Notes: generated by a model not told the origin, from the sequence alone. Shown: positions 1-14,027, counted from the first letter of the stretch. The stretch: DNA of 64,000 nucleotides from Oscheius sp. JU75 (GCA_037178855.1 JASJZC010000006.1:3596001-3660000); one strand, 5' to 3'. Translations and numbers: made by a program.

Positions 1-802
1 AAACTACAAACATGGGCCGCTTGGAAAAGACGTATTAAAAGCTGGACGGGCAACTTGTTTTAAAATTTCCCCTTCCCATTTTTCCCGTTTCAAGACACCA
101 CCCTCAGTCTCTAATACCCGATTTTCAAAAGCCCGAATTGGCTCTCAAGCTAGAGCCTGAGAGAGTGTTCAGATCTGGGTTGCTCGGCTACTCCAGATCC
201 TAGTCTCGAAACGAAAGAAAGGGAGTGAGGGAGTTCGTGCAAAAGAGTTGGTTTGAATAAACGAAACGAAAGGATGGGGCGAGAGAGGCAGCGCGAAGCA
301 ACTTGTCCTGCCAGGAGTTATCTTTGATATGCCAAGTTTTTCGAACTTTGTGTTAAGTTCAAATTCCGCCTTCTGTACTTGATTGAAGCAGTCTCTCTGC
401 TATAAATGGATGAGCATCAACGGGGATTTCGGGTATAGTCAATCGGATTCGCTAGCTTTGACTCCAATACGGACAGAGATTTCGTTACAAGACCCTTGTG
501 CAGTTGATAAGCGGTTCAAGCTGTCAAAAGCAGTCAGATACTTTGAGGTGACTTATCAAGGGCTCGGAGCCCATTCAAACCTTAATCAGTCCCTTCCAAT
601 TTCTGGCTAATGTCCTTTCAGGCTGCTGACCGCCGGCACGTGTATTGTGTGTCTGGCGACGGCTTCTCCTGTTGCCAGGAGACGCACTTGAGAGAGCTCT
701 GGAACGCCGCCCACAGGACTTCGACCTCTCCTTGCCTATACGATGTTTTTCCTCTCCCCTTTCCTAAGCATAGAACCAAAAACAATTATTTTCAGGTGAG
801 CA
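1..802. other. 5' flanking sequence of the ZC2HC1 gene
   Basis: I see no convincing gene in these 800 bases. Short open frames at 383-610 and 610-879 have no recognisable composition or motif. The stretch ends in a pyrimidine-rich tract and TTTTCAG at about 789-795, eight bases before the start codon of the next gene; this looks like a 3' splice site for a leader exon or a trans-spliced leader. Confidence 0.5.
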
Positions 803-3221
803 ATGGAGACACCCGACGAGCCAACATACGGATGCAAAGTCTGTGGCAGAAAGTTTGTAAAGTCCTCTTTGGTAAGTAGATCCACTTCCTATTTCCGTCC
901 GGGAAACATGTTTACAACAGAAAAAAAATTACGATCTCATTCAGGTGAAGCACGAGCCCGTGTGCAAGAAGCTAACAAATCTACAAAGGAAGCCTTTCGA
1001 CTCGGGTAAACAGCGAGCGGCCGGCAGTGATGTCCCCTATTCCGATATCAAGAAGGCTGCCAAGGAGAAGGAGAAGGTGGCCTTGAGAAGAATAACAAGG
1101 AAGAATAGTTCTAGGTTGGAGGTAGTTTTCCCAGGCCTCAAACTCATTGGAGACAGCGGCACGAGAACTTTATCGATGCCGTCTCTTCGTCGAAGAAGGT
1201 CAGTGAAATTGCCAAAGGAGAGGTAGAGCTTTTCCTACTGTCTCAGAATATGATACCCTGATATCTGATGTTCTCACATATTTTAAATGGTCTTGTTTTC
1301 TACCGAACCAAAGCAAACTTCATATGGTAACAAAAGTGGTTGCAAGCAAAAAGAAAACATTAACAGGGAGTTGCTTAGGAATATTCCAGAAGGATGAAAT
1401 AGCTCAATGTTCGCTGGTGAAAGGATAGAAGAACTGTAAAACTCTGCAAACTGGGAGAAGACTTTGAAACAGGGATACAAGAGCACGAAACTTAGTTTCC
1501 CCATATTTTCTACAAAGCTTGAGACGAATTATGCCGTTTGAAGTTTTGCAAGACTTTTCTGACTTTTTCCAAACTTCTTACAATGGAAATGGGCTGGGCT
1601 GCTGGTTTCTTTCGTCAATATAATCAATTTACTCATCAGAGCAGTTAGCAGAAAGGTTTAGCTGACTGTCAGAAATTGTTGTACTTACAGTAACTTCGGA
1701 AGTCGGAAATAGATAGACATAGATACACTAACAATGCTCTCCACTAACCATGTGCCCTTTTCCGACTCAGCAGCTTCATTTCAGGTAGACTACGCCATCA
1801 AGACTGGTGCTCCACTTCCTCCTCCACCACGGACTGCCGTTCCCAGTGGTCAGTCTTCTTTCTCTCCCCTTTGAATCCATCGCGCTAGTTAGGATTAGAC
1901 TCGACCAAACACTTTGAGCAATCTTACAGACTACGATATTCCGAATTGGTCAGACCACGAAGAGAACATAGCGCCGTCCACTAGTTCAAAGCCTTTAGAC
2001 CCAGGTCAGAATACCCTCGTTTTTGGTTGACGCGTACTCCTGAGTTGCTAAAAATTCCATGCTAGCTACTGACAATATGAGCCTGTCTCTTTCTGAAAGA
2101 ACGCTTCCAGACTACGTCCAGTGCGAGTACTGTGGAAGAAACTTCAATGAGAGGGCAGCTGAGAGACATGTCCCTTTCTGCAGGTGATTTTTTTTTAGCT
2201 TCCTTTGAACAGAAACCTCCAGGGATCAGCACAAGAAGAGCGGGAAACCGATGGTCAAACCAGTTCCTATGAAGAGTATGGGAAGTCGAGATGCCTCTCC
2301 TTCTAGAGGACGAGCAGAGGCTAGGACAGGTAGTGGAAGGAGCGATGATATGACTACTAGAAGGAGGTCAGTACATGGGGCCGCGATCCTCTAACGACTT
2401 TTTCTCTTTTTTAACCACGGCTATAGATCTGATATCTGACAAGTAGTTTCACCTTCAATAGATCTCCCAACTTCTGAAAAGGTCTAGTCTTTGTTGAATT
2501 TTTGGACGGAAATCTTTGCGCTTAGAGGCATGGTCATGTCCCCATAATAGAATACCGTCATGAGCTGAAAAAGAATCGTCTGATCACCTCTATATAAGAA
2601 GGCTCTAGGCAATGAGTCTAGTTGGTCGCGGTGAGATGAATGGACCCCCCTTCCCCTTTTTTTCAGTTTTTATGTCAAAAAAAGTCAGTTTTTACTCATG
2701 AGGAGCCTTGGTAGTATCCCTCATCTCTTTCCCGTTCAAGTGCTTCAACTTACTGGCTCATCCTTTCGGAAAGTTTTGAACCCTCGTACGGAAAAGTAGT
2801 CCCGGTTATCATTGTATCAAGCATTGACCTATGACGCCCGACGATGAAACTTGGAACTGTTGACAGATGGCACTAGTACTTCTACACAGAAATTCCAAAC
2901 TGTTACAATTCACTACTTTTCATTAATTCTATTCCAGATCGATGGATAGTCGAGGAGCTTCTGGAGAGCGAGAACGTCCTCCTCCTACCAGAAACACAGC
3001 ACAGTCGGCTACAACCAATCGGCAAGGCATCCCACCTACTCCTAAAACGTAAGCCTATCCAACAGTTGGTTGATCGATCGCAGTTCCAGTCGTAGCACTT
3101 CAGCTCCTCGAACGGCTTCTCGTCTAAAGCAGCCGTAAGTTTCTTCTCTTCCTACTTCTTATGTTCAATGAGTTGCTTGTTTAGAACCAAACTAGCTACC
3201 GGAAAGAAGCAGCCAGTCTGA
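803..3221 (+). CDS. ZC2HC1: ZC2HC1 (FAM164)-type C2HC zinc-finger protein
   Basis: A multi-exon gene of about ten exons. The first zinc knuckle is split by an intron at 872-944: exon 1 encodes GCKVCGRKFVKSSL and exon 2 continues VKHEPVCKK, giving C-x2-C...H-x3-C. A 38-nt intron (1077-1114) restores the frame to THWRQRHENFIDAV, the conserved tryptophan/basic segment of the family. The second knuckle, YVQCEYCGRNFNERAAERH, lies at about 2111-2184. The rest is Ser/Pro/Arg-rich. My model ends ATGKKQPV at the TGA at 3219-3221. The family binds zinc and its molecular role is poorly known. A downstream SR-rich open frame (about 3320-3450) could be an alternative 3' end. Family identity is secure; the positions of exons 3-5 and 8-10 are approximate. 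Confidence 0.82.
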
Positions 3222-3535
3222 GAGCGAAGAAGATTGCTGTGCCAACCTATGTTCCTTTTCACTTTGTTCTATCGTTTCTAATAGATTCTCAGTTTCGCTT
3301 TGTTCGTAGTAGTTCACGGTAAATGTATGATATCAGGCCAGCTAGAGAACCGAGAGGCGAGACCCGGGGTTATTCGCGAGCTGAGACCAGAGACGAACGT
3401 CGGACACCAAGTAGAAGAAGCTCCTCGCGCAGTAGACGATCCTAATGTCGATGAATCGCTCGACACAGAAATAAAAAAAACAAGAGCACAAGAAATTTAC
3501 TGTGGAATAAAATAAAATACAATGAACGGATGCGA

Positions 3536-5627
<2,092 letters not shown>

Positions 5628-6599
5628 CTGCAAACACAATTTGTGAACAGCGAAACTGATTTAAAAAAAGTGAGAAATACAACGAACTGAACGGAATCGT
5701 ACAGAAACAGGGAAAATTCGAAAAAAAAGAAGAAAACAAAAAAAGATAGGAATTAGATAATTAATGGCTCCGTGAAAAATTTAAAGGACTGTCTATGGTC
5801 GGGTCGGTGGATACTGTAGTTGCGAGTAATTCAAACGGTCTAAATTTTTGCTCTTCAGTTTTTCTATTTTTCATAAACTTTCCAAATTTTTATCTCACAA
5901 ACAAATAAAATTGGAACAAGAAAGGAGGTAGAACACAGCAAAAGAATGGAACGTATTATTTTTAGTTTATTTCTAGTCTATGATCTCTAGATTCATCTTA
6001 TATCCGCTGACTGACTTACCGAAAGCTCCGGATCCGAGTTCTTTTTCTGGCGGACGATGCTTTCCGGGACGATGTAGTAGTCAGGAGAGATCGGTCTCTT
6101 CAGAATTCTCGTGAAGCGGCAGTGTCTTCGTCGGCGGATGGTCCGAAGCCGGAGCGACTTCCTTCGATGGCTGCATGTCCATTGGGACTTTTTAATTACA
6201 AAACTTTTCAATGCCCACAAATTAGTTCAAGAACAAGTTGCAAACAATGTATGCAGACGACCGTAAACACTTGGCAAGTGAGATATCTCTTGCTCCCACA
6301 ACAATTAGAATTGAGGAAACATTTAAGGAAGGCTGTTCTTCAATGTGGCTCTACCAAGAAGGCTTTACGGTTTCATCTCCTGGTCCTGAAGTGTAGAAAC
6401 ACACGTACATAAGCTCCTAGAGCGTTGGACAAGTCACAAGGCATTTATTATGGAACAAATAAGATTATGGACACGAAATTTAAGGACACTAGGGCGTCAA
6501 ATGGGTTAAAACATATAGGTAAAACAACTAACATGAGAAATTAGTTAATAGGAGGTTGAGATTGTGAGGTGGATCAAGGATTATTAGACGATCATAAAA
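5628..6599 (-). other. Tubulin upstream region with an exon-like segment
   Basis: This is the upstream region of the tubulin gene and the 3' flank of the STAR gene. On the minus strand a segment at about 6021-6200 ends in a consensus donor, CTTTCG/GTAAGT, at 6020/6019. If it were spliced to the TTTGCAG acceptor at 5628 it would join in frame to the tubulin Met, as DPELS-MREIL. It also holds a short open frame starting MDMQPSKEVAPASDH. It may be a 5' untranslated leader exon or an alternative N-terminal exon. The rest (6200-6599) is AT-rich with no gene that I can support. Confidence 0.35.
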
Positions 6600-7846
6600 C
6601 TATTTCTTGGGGCAATCGCCGGATCCATCGTGCGTGAAAGTGGGAACGGAGTTGACAAGGGCAGCGGCGTCGAGATATTCCTGGAAGGATGCCTGATGAA
6701 CACCTCCGATGTTGCTGAAGTTGTTGGAGGGCGACTGTGCCGGTGAAAGCAGCGGGTTAGAGAACATAGGAGATCCAGGCATCGAACATCTGAACGTACG
6801 AATGACTTGGAGAGTCAAGAATGTAAACGGTACCTCAGCAAGTAGTCCGTGATGCTTGGATTGTTGCAACTGAGCAGCTGAAGGAGCTGCAGCTTCTGCA
6901 GCAGATCTCCATCAGGAAGCTGGTTGGTACGAGGAGGCGACATCATGGGGTAATCCAGGCGAGAAGTGAGATGACCCGCATCAAAAGGCGAAGGAGTCTC
7001 TGCAAGATCCAATACAGTCATGAAGGGCAAAACAAACGTACGGAGAGCATTCTTAGTAGCATTCGTGGGTCTGTAAGTACCGTTGATGATAGCGAGTTCG
7101 ACGAGTTGCTTCCTCTTCAATTCGTCCTTGCCATCTGGAGGTGGAGTCAGGAGCTCGTTGACGCGATCGACAGCTCTCTTCATCTTTTCCTTGACGCGGT
7201 CGGGATAATCTTCGCACTGAATTTGAACGTGGAGAGGTTCATCTTCTGATCCGCGATCCCTGATCTTGCCCTAAAAGTCTTCAGCATGGCCTGGTAAATG
7301 ATAACGAACCTTGATAGAACCACGTCCGCGGACCATGATTTTGCAGCCAGTCTGCTCTTCCAATTGACGCACGGTCATGCCGCGAGGGCCAAGAATTCTT
7401 CCAACAAAATTGTACTAAACAGGAGATGAATGAGGAAGAAGAGGAATCCATACCGTCGGGTACTCGTCGACAGGGACCATGATGATTTCCGTCAATGAGG
7501 TTATCTTATTCTTATTCGTTTTTTCGACGTTTTCAACGTCAATCTTCTCCTGGTTGACCTTTAGAGAGACACTGGCAATTTCTAAAAAAGAACCAACATC
7601 GACAGGAACAATTCTAACACTCGCACCTTTGTCGAGAATCTGCTGCAGATACTTGAATTTACCAGGAGCGATATTTCGAAGGCTACACTGGTCTTGCAGC
7701 AGCTGGTTCAAGTAGGTCTCGTTGTCCATTGCGTCGACTCCGCGCTCGAGTTCGTTGTTGCCCTTGTACGATCCGTCCGATTGGATTGCGTTATCGTCGT
7801 TGATGACCTCTTTCTGGCCGGCTTGAACGTTGAGGGTTTCACGCAT
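6600..7846 (-). CDS. STAR-family KH RNA-binding protein (GLD-1/ASD-2/Quaking type) with a tubulin-derived N-terminus
   Basis: The core is a STAR protein. A Qua1 homodimerisation segment ([10 protein letters not shown]...LQQILDKEIASV) spans a 45-nt intron at 7582-7626. It is followed by the KH domain ([34 protein letters not shown]) and the Qua2-like segment ([17 protein letters not shown]), then a Ser/Pro/Leu-rich tail ending SGDCPKK. Such proteins bind ACUAA-type RNA elements and control splicing, stability or translation. Oddly, the first ~30 residues ([24 protein letters not shown]) match the N-terminus of the beta-tubulin encoded 1 kb downstream on the same strand, with about ten residues ([10 protein letters not shown] region) missing. 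The frame passes intact into Qua1. Introns are 42-50 nt. I chose the ATG at 7844-7846 by alignment with the tubulin start. Confidence 0.9.
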
Positions 7847-8185
7847 CTGAAAACATAACTTGTGAGACGAGAAACGATTAAAAGGAGATAAGAAAATGCA
7901 AACTATCAGATTTTCAGCTATTTCCCAAGGCAAAAAAGAAAAATGAGCAGCTCGACTTCTTCAAAAAATGGCAAAGCAGCTCCGTTTGGCACCCGGCACG
8001 AATTGAGCCGATCTACAAAAGGCGCGAAAATCTCCGTTTTGAACTTTCCACTCCATTTAAGCGTTCCGGCTATCTTTTTTAAAGAAAACAAAGTAAAGGT
8101 GGCAAATGAACATGTTTATTACTAAGACAAAAAATGACACTCACAGAAAAAGAGGGATACAACAAGGGTATGGGGAACAACAAAA
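7847..8185. other. Upstream of the STAR gene / 3' flank of the next gene
   Basis: The first ~40 bases upstream of the chimeric start (7847-7890) still resemble the sequence upstream of the tubulin start (5628-5670), including AACTTGTGA- and GAAACGATTAAAA-like blocks, so the duplication includes promoter-proximal sequence. From about 7900 to 8185 I see nothing recognisable. Confidence 0.55.
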
Positions 8186-9194
8186 TCAGAATTCGGACTC
8201 CTCTAAATTGAGAAGTTTCTGAACAAAAGATAAATACTGCTTGAGGGGATGGTTGTTTGTAACTGTCTTTAACTCATTCTGTACCTTGCGCAACTCTTCT
8301 GACATCGCCTGCAGCTGTCGCTCTTTGGAGGCAATTCTTCTGTTTAGGCTTTGCATCTCGGCCTCAATCATTGAGCTTTCCTTGAGGACTTGTTTCTGCA
8401 ATTTGGCTATTTTAAGAGTAAAATAAAAAAGAACTTACGGCTAGAAGGGAGTTTCCTGCAAGATCATTGTACTTGCTTTCTGGATCTGCGTCTTCTCGGT
8501 CGGAACTAGTGTTGGCATCCACGTCCATCAAGTCAAATCTAATACTGGCCGCATCGAGAGCATGTTGACGCGATGTCGCATCAGTGGAGTATCCGAATCA
8601 ACATGTTATTTTGCCGATAAGCGCTACAAGCTACCTGCTATTGGAGATTCTTAGCTGTTGGTGGTTTTCGGACGCGCGGCTGGCACTTTTGACAAGACTA
8701 GCTTGATGTTTCAGCTTAGCATCCAGAGCATCCATTCCTGAATAGATTGATTTCTATAGGCTTGAAAAAGAATGTTGCCTACCTTCATTATTAGTATTGA
8801 TGTATTCACAGATTATCTTCTCGGCGGAGTTCTTGATTTCCGCTAGATTCTGATATTCTCGTCGCAGAGGATCTTCGCCGGGTGACAGATCGCTTGGCAT
8901 GAATCTGCACACTTTTCCAGTGGCCGACTGCAAAGCTGCGAAGAATTTGTTGATACCCTTTCGAAGTTTAGGATCCGGACACCAATCTGCCTAAAAATCG
9001 TTCCATTACGACGGAAGGTGACAATCACATACCTCTTTTGCTGGGGATTGGGGCGTAGGAAAAAAACTGTCCTCAGAGGCTCCACTATCATCGCTAAATT
9101 CCGGCGTTTCAGGCTGTGCTGGCTGATTTTCCATCTTCACTTTCACAGCCCTCTTCTTTCCGCTTCTTTTCCTAGTGCTCCTCTTGTTGGCCAT
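8186..9194 (-). CDS. Unrecognised nuclear-type protein with basic N-terminus and C-terminal coiled coil
   Basis: Begins MANKRSTRKRSGKKRAVK, a strongly basic probable nuclear signal, followed by a Ser/Asp/Glu-rich stretch. After a short intron comes a helical segment (ADWCPDPKLRKGINKFFAAL). The last exon is a clear coiled coil (EMQSLNRRIASKERQLQAMS...) ending LNLEESEF at the TGA at 8186-8188. At least four short introns are inferred; the edge near 8590-8640 is unresolved because I find no clean acceptor. The architecture (basic tail, acidic linker, terminal coiled coil, small size) would suit a kinetochore or chromatin adaptor, but I do not recognise the family and this is a guess. Confidence 0.6.
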
Positions 9195-9391
9195 CGACAG
9201 CTGAAAAGGGTCTAGATGAAGAGAGCAAGCGAGAATAGAAAGAGACAATGCAATGCGCTCACAGTCAAAATGAAAGTCTGTCAGCTTTTTTGTGGCTAAT
9301 CCTAGCTCTGAAGAAGAAGCTCGGGTTTGTTTTTGATCAGCAATTAGCAAAACTAGTCGGAGAGAAAAATGGGGAAAAAGTGTACCGACCA

Positions 9392-12336
9392 CGGCGTTTT
9401 ACGCCCATGCAAAAAGCGTCGCCACTTTTTCTCGCGCCAATTTTTTTATTTCGAGGGCGGGAATTCAAAATTAGATCTCTTTTATTTCGTCAGCCACATA
9501 CTTTCCCATCTATTATTCTTTTCCCTTTTCCACAATTTTAGGTCAAATAGATTTACTTAATGACAGAATAACTATTATAACAACAAAGCATCAAAAATAT
9601 CACCAAAAAGAAGTAATTTAACAATTTAGTACTTATCAAACAAATAATTTTGGAAGGATACTTCGTTGGCGATCATCTTTAGGCGTAGAACAGGATCTCG
9701 AATGGCGCAGAATCTTCTTTCCTGTTCATTATAGTAAGCATGTAAAGCCTCAATGGGCTGTTCTGAAATGAGGCCCCAAGTTTTGTGTTTGACGACAAAT
9801 TCCGGTACATGTTCAACGAGCATATGAAGCTTAGGAGTCATTGACATATCTTTGTTCGCATTTTGAAGCTCGCTTAGCATTTCGACCAAAGAGACGTTCA
9901 AATCGATTATTTCTTCTTGCGTAAGAAATGAACTTTTGGAGAAACCTTGTACTTTCGCCAGTGCTTCCGTAAATCTCAGGTAGGATTCACTTTCATAGTC
10001 GTTGGGAAACAGGCTCCAGAGTTTCTTAGCATTTTCGTGCTGCAGCAACTTTCGAACGTGGTTACCAGTGAATTTCTGGAAATACGCTCTCTTATCTGCA
10101 CCGCATTTTGAAAACATGCTCTCCAGCTCTTTCATTTTCGGTCCTGCATTGCCGAGCGCGTTGGAAAACTCATTTACTCTTTCTGTCAATTGACTTGCCT
10201 CATTCTCGGTAGCTTTCATATCTATGTTCAAAGTATTAGCCTGGTCCTGGGCACTTTTCAGACGATCATCAAAAGACATTCCTGAACAATCGCCACAGGC
10301 AAAGAAAGTCGTGTCATAACGTGCTTCAGCTTCTATGGTGAGAATAGGCACGCAAATGACGTGATAGGCAGCTTTACACATGTCGCAGTTAATCCAACGA
10401 TCTTCAGTATCGATGTTATTTGCTCTAAAATCGCGGAAGAGGCAGGCACTTTAGCACGTTTCACAGCATCAAAGAGTACCAAAACTTGACGCGATCTTTT
10501 GAGCTGTTGAGTGACCGATCGATGCCTCTCCTTGGCTAGTGCTTGATCATTTTTGACAGAAGACAGCATAGATTTCAACTGACTACGTTTCTGAATGTCT
10601 ACATTTTTCGCCACGAGATGAGCATCTTCTGCTATAGCCTTAGCTTCGAGGGCATCAATGAAAAAGTTAGCTATACCCATAATAATATGTAGCGACGGAG
10701 GAATTATGTTTGTTAGATCGATTTTTGGAAACAGTGCATACTGCTCGTTTCTAACGCTGTCTCCCGAAAGTTTTCCGTCAACGATTGCTCGTTATGTCCA
10801 TTGTTGACTCGGAATACCTTTCGTTGTACGACGGAAATCACAGATAAGGCAGTTATGGGTAGAGGAAGGGCCCTGATGACCGTAACACTCGTAGAGGAAC
10901 ATCATATCGCCAGTAAGAAACCATCTCCAGATTTTCAGAGCCGCTGCCGGTCAAGATGGTAACAAACCGCAGTGAATTTAGCTCGTCGATCTGGGACTTG
11001 AAACAGTTATTCATGAACTGGTTACTGTCAGATCCTTTGTAGACACGTACTAAGAGGAGATTAGCTCGGGAATTAGTATTCGGGACATTTCCAATGAGGA
11101 GGCAGAGTTTGGTATAGAAACCGCCCTTATCTCCGATGATAGATACCCATAGCTTATTTCCAAACTGTTCTCCTTGCAAAAGTTTGCCGGAGTCGTAGAG
11201 ACTTTGAACTCTCTGAGTAAGGGAATCGCCAATGTTCTGTAAACCTATACCGTGAGTGCTAAAATCTGCACCTTTTCCATCCTGTATAGTGAATGAAAAC
11301 GGCAAATATTTCTCCCGTACTGACAGCTCTTGTGCAAGTGAATGTGTCACGTTGTACGGAGCAAAGGGATCGTGGTTCGCATGACGACTAAGATGTGTCT
11401 TCAGTCGTCTGTACATGCCCCAGGAGATATTGAAAGATTTCAACATTACCAAAGTGTCCATGGGGGATAGACGATTTTTCTTGTTGCATAGAAGCTCTAT
11501 GCGTGCTCGCTTTGCTCTTTTTGCAGCAGCCTTCTTTTCTAGAATCATCACGCTAACCCTTTGCTTGAGCCTAACAATATACTTGCTTTGTCTTTCAACG
11601 ATGTTTCGAAGAGTGGAAATCGTTTGAACGAAGTTCGCATCACCTAGTTCAGCTTGGACACCACGAGACGAGGAACGTAATACATCAGTCTGAGATTTTT
11701 GACTAGATGTTAATAGTTCTGTCTGACAGGAGGCGTGATAAATTTGGAAGCCATCTCCGTCCACAAACTGACGCCTTCGCCTTTTATAGGGCGTGATGGA
11801 AGTCTCAACTGTAACTAACGAGCGACAAGTGGAGACACTGTCGAGAAAACGGGGAGAAATGCATTCTATCGTCATTGAAAGTATTGGCTTCCACAAACTC
11901 TGGACCAATACTCTCTAGAATGGGCTTAACATTAGTCTGAACTAGCTTGGTATCAGTCTTTGGCTTTTTGTGACTATTGGAAAGTATATTTGGTCTTCTC
12001 TTAGCAAAGCTCGAAAAATTCGAGTTCATGGCGCTTTCACAACTATTTAGCCGCTCGTGTTTTGAGAAAAACGGTTTATAAACTTGTTATTAGCTCTAGG
12101 TTTTTCTAATGATCTGATTTCTGCACAAAATTCTTCAAAAATAAAGAAAAAAAATAAGAAACTGGTGCTCGAAGAGTAGGAAATCCGCGCAACGCGCGCT
12201 TCTTAGATTAATCTGGGTATGGTATTCTGTGCCAAAACCGATTTGAACCATGATTTTTGTAGGATACTGTACTTAAGAAAACGAGCGGCGTTTGTGCCCG
12301 ATTTGAAAAAGTGGCGACGCGCGTAAAACGCTGTGC
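9392..12336 (-). mobile_element. Decayed DNA-transposon-like element with inverted ends
   Basis: A unit about 2.9 kb long. Its left end at 9392-9427 carries GGCGTTTTACGC followed by GCGTCGCCACTTTTTC, and its right end at 12305-12336 carries the reverse complement of the same two blocks. The left copy has a roughly 12-nt insertion between them. Further AT-rich stretches near both ends also correspond loosely. Inside lies one long broken minus-strand reading frame with no conventional short introns, unlike its neighbours. I could not define target-site duplications by eye, so the limits are those of the recognisable inverted repeat. Confidence 0.6.
9626..12029 (-). pseudogene. Broken transposon-type ORF with PHD-like zinc finger
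   Basis: Three long open pieces lie in different frames: 12029-11805 (MNSNFSSFAKRRPNIL...), 11908-10853, and 10680-10333 followed by 10381-9626. The middle piece contains NKLWVSIIGDKGGFYTKLC, resembling the GDKGG segment I recall from invertebrate transposon-derived proteins, and then TILTGSGSENLEM where relatives have an Asp-containing motif. A shifted frame just downstream gives STHNCLICDF and IIPPSLHIIMGIA. The last piece has a PHD-like core (DRWINCDMCKAAYHVICV, CGDC) and a C-terminal SEQPIEALHAYYNEQERR block. At least three frame changes are needed to read it through, so it is inactive. Assignment to a named superfamily is not possible by eye. Confidence 0.6.
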
Positions 12337-12588
12337 CGACAGCTGCTTATGTATGTGACGAGACCTTTTTCGTGCGCGAAATTTAAAAAAATGCTGTAGT
12401 CGTAGTTTACCGTAGGGTTTGTCACTAGTCATCACAGCTAGCCATTCTTTTGACCTCTAGTCCTGTTTTAGACTGCCAAAAACCGAAGAAACCGAGCTGA
12501 AACCAAAAAGTTTATTTGATTTAGTAGAGAACAAAATGAGGGTAAGGCAACTGGAAGATCACAGAAAAAGGAGTGAGACAAAGCGCAA
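12030..12588. other. Flank between element ORF and METTL9 gene
   Basis: Contains the right inverted end of the element (12305-12336) and CG-rich short repeats such as CGCGCAACGCGCGC near 12186-12199. No gene can be supported. The 3' flank of the METTL9-like gene begins at about 12490. Confidence 0.5.
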
Positions 12589-13783
12589 TTACAACTCGTC
12601 GTGGATGGCGTCCTGGGCAGATCGAAAATAGCCTTCAACTTGCATCGGCACTGCTCTCAACAGGAAGATGGCGTCAAAGAGATAGTAGTAGGGCTTGTTG
12701 AAGTCGCCCTCGCAGAGATACGGTAGTTTCGTCCATCTGATGAGTTCGAAGCCGGCCGGAATCAGTTCCTGCATCAGGAGCGAGTGAACGTGATCTTCGA
12801 ACGACCGCCCTTGTAGAGATAGAAAGACGTCTGAGCTGTTTTTGAAGGAAGAATAATGACTGGGACAAACCTGGAGCTGTGCTGTTCTTGGACGGATGAA
12901 ATTCGACATACTGTCTCACCGGAAGAACTACAGCCAGCATCACGGGACAACCATCACGGAGAGCGACTCGATGAAGATCGGCCAGTAGCTGACGGGGATT
13001 GAAATGTCTGAATCGAGTTCGTTTTCAGACAAATAAAGAACCAACCGATCGAGAAGATTCAAAGCCGTAATCAGATCGTATTTTCTGTTCTCTGAAGGCC
13101 ATTTTTCGACGTCCGCGATTTGAAACCCATGTTGACGTAGACGATATTGCATAACCTGAAAGTTCTGTTAGAAATCTATTAGGGGAAAGTTTTACCTGTG
13201 ACATTTCCGTGGCGTAAACTTCCTCAAAGAGACCACCAAAGCTCTTGGTTATTCCTCCATCACCTGCTCCAAGATCTAGCAGCTGAAAATTAGAGAGTCG
13301 ACTTTTTGAAATGGCTTACTCGTTTGCCTTTTGGAGTCCATTCAGCGGGAATCTGTAGAAAATCGCGTAGCTGGTTTTCCGAGAAGAGGAACATTCCGCC
13401 GCGGTTGAGGAAGCCATTGATTGACGTCTTGGTGAGGAACATTTGAAGAAGGGAAGTCATAAACGCGTAGTACATCTGAAAAAGGATGGGTTTAGCCATA
13501 TGAAGAGACCAACCTGCCAACAGTAGGATCCACTCGTCGCTGTCGAGACATCCAGGAAGTTTTGTGTTTCCTGATCCATGTAGGAGAGCTGGAAGAGGGC
13601 GAAGAGGTAGTCCGGAACGGCTGAGGGCTGTAACAAACGGGTTAGTCTTGCAAAAAAAAAAAGCATCATACGAACCTCGATATTGTACCAGTGAGCTTTG
13701 TCGGCAACAGCAAATCGGGCTTCGGTTAGATCTCGATTCATTATGGCCTCTGAGATCTTGGCTCCCCGTATGAGACGTACCAT
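12589..13783 (-). CDS. METTL9: METTL9/DREV-type protein histidine methyltransferase
   Basis: A complete gene in about seven exons separated by introns of 40-50 nt. It starts MVRLIRGAKISEAIMNRDL at the ATG at 13781-13783. The methyltransferase fold is shown by the SAM-binding strand LLDLGAGDGGITKSFGGLF, the post-I segment VYATEMSQ..MQYRLRQHGF, and YDLITALNLLDR. The C-terminal part (PYLCEGDFNKPYYYLFDAIF) matches the conserved end of METTL9 (DREV1) proteins. The human enzyme methylates histidine in HxH motifs of several proteins; the same activity here is inferred from family membership. Length (about 320 residues) and motif order fit a functional single-copy gene. Confidence 0.9.
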
Positions 13784-14027
13784 TGTTGCTGAAACAGCTT
13801 TTTTAGGGCAAGAAAGTGGGAAAGTGTGTGGAAGAATATGGAAAAGAAATTCTGTTATTCAAGCAGTTTCCGAATACGGTAACTGAGAAAGTACGCAGCC
13901 ATTTTTGTTTAGACGTCGAATCCATATGACTTGCTTCATATTTTCTTCTTCTGGCTTCTTTTTGAAGAATTTTGCCTGGAAATCACCTCTATAACAGTCC
14001 AGTTCGTCTTACAATTTTGATTTCAGC

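Noticed and set aside
383..879. Two short plus-strand ORFs upstream of the zinc-finger gene
   Set aside because: No domain, no start context, no splice structure; likely upstream non-coding sequence.
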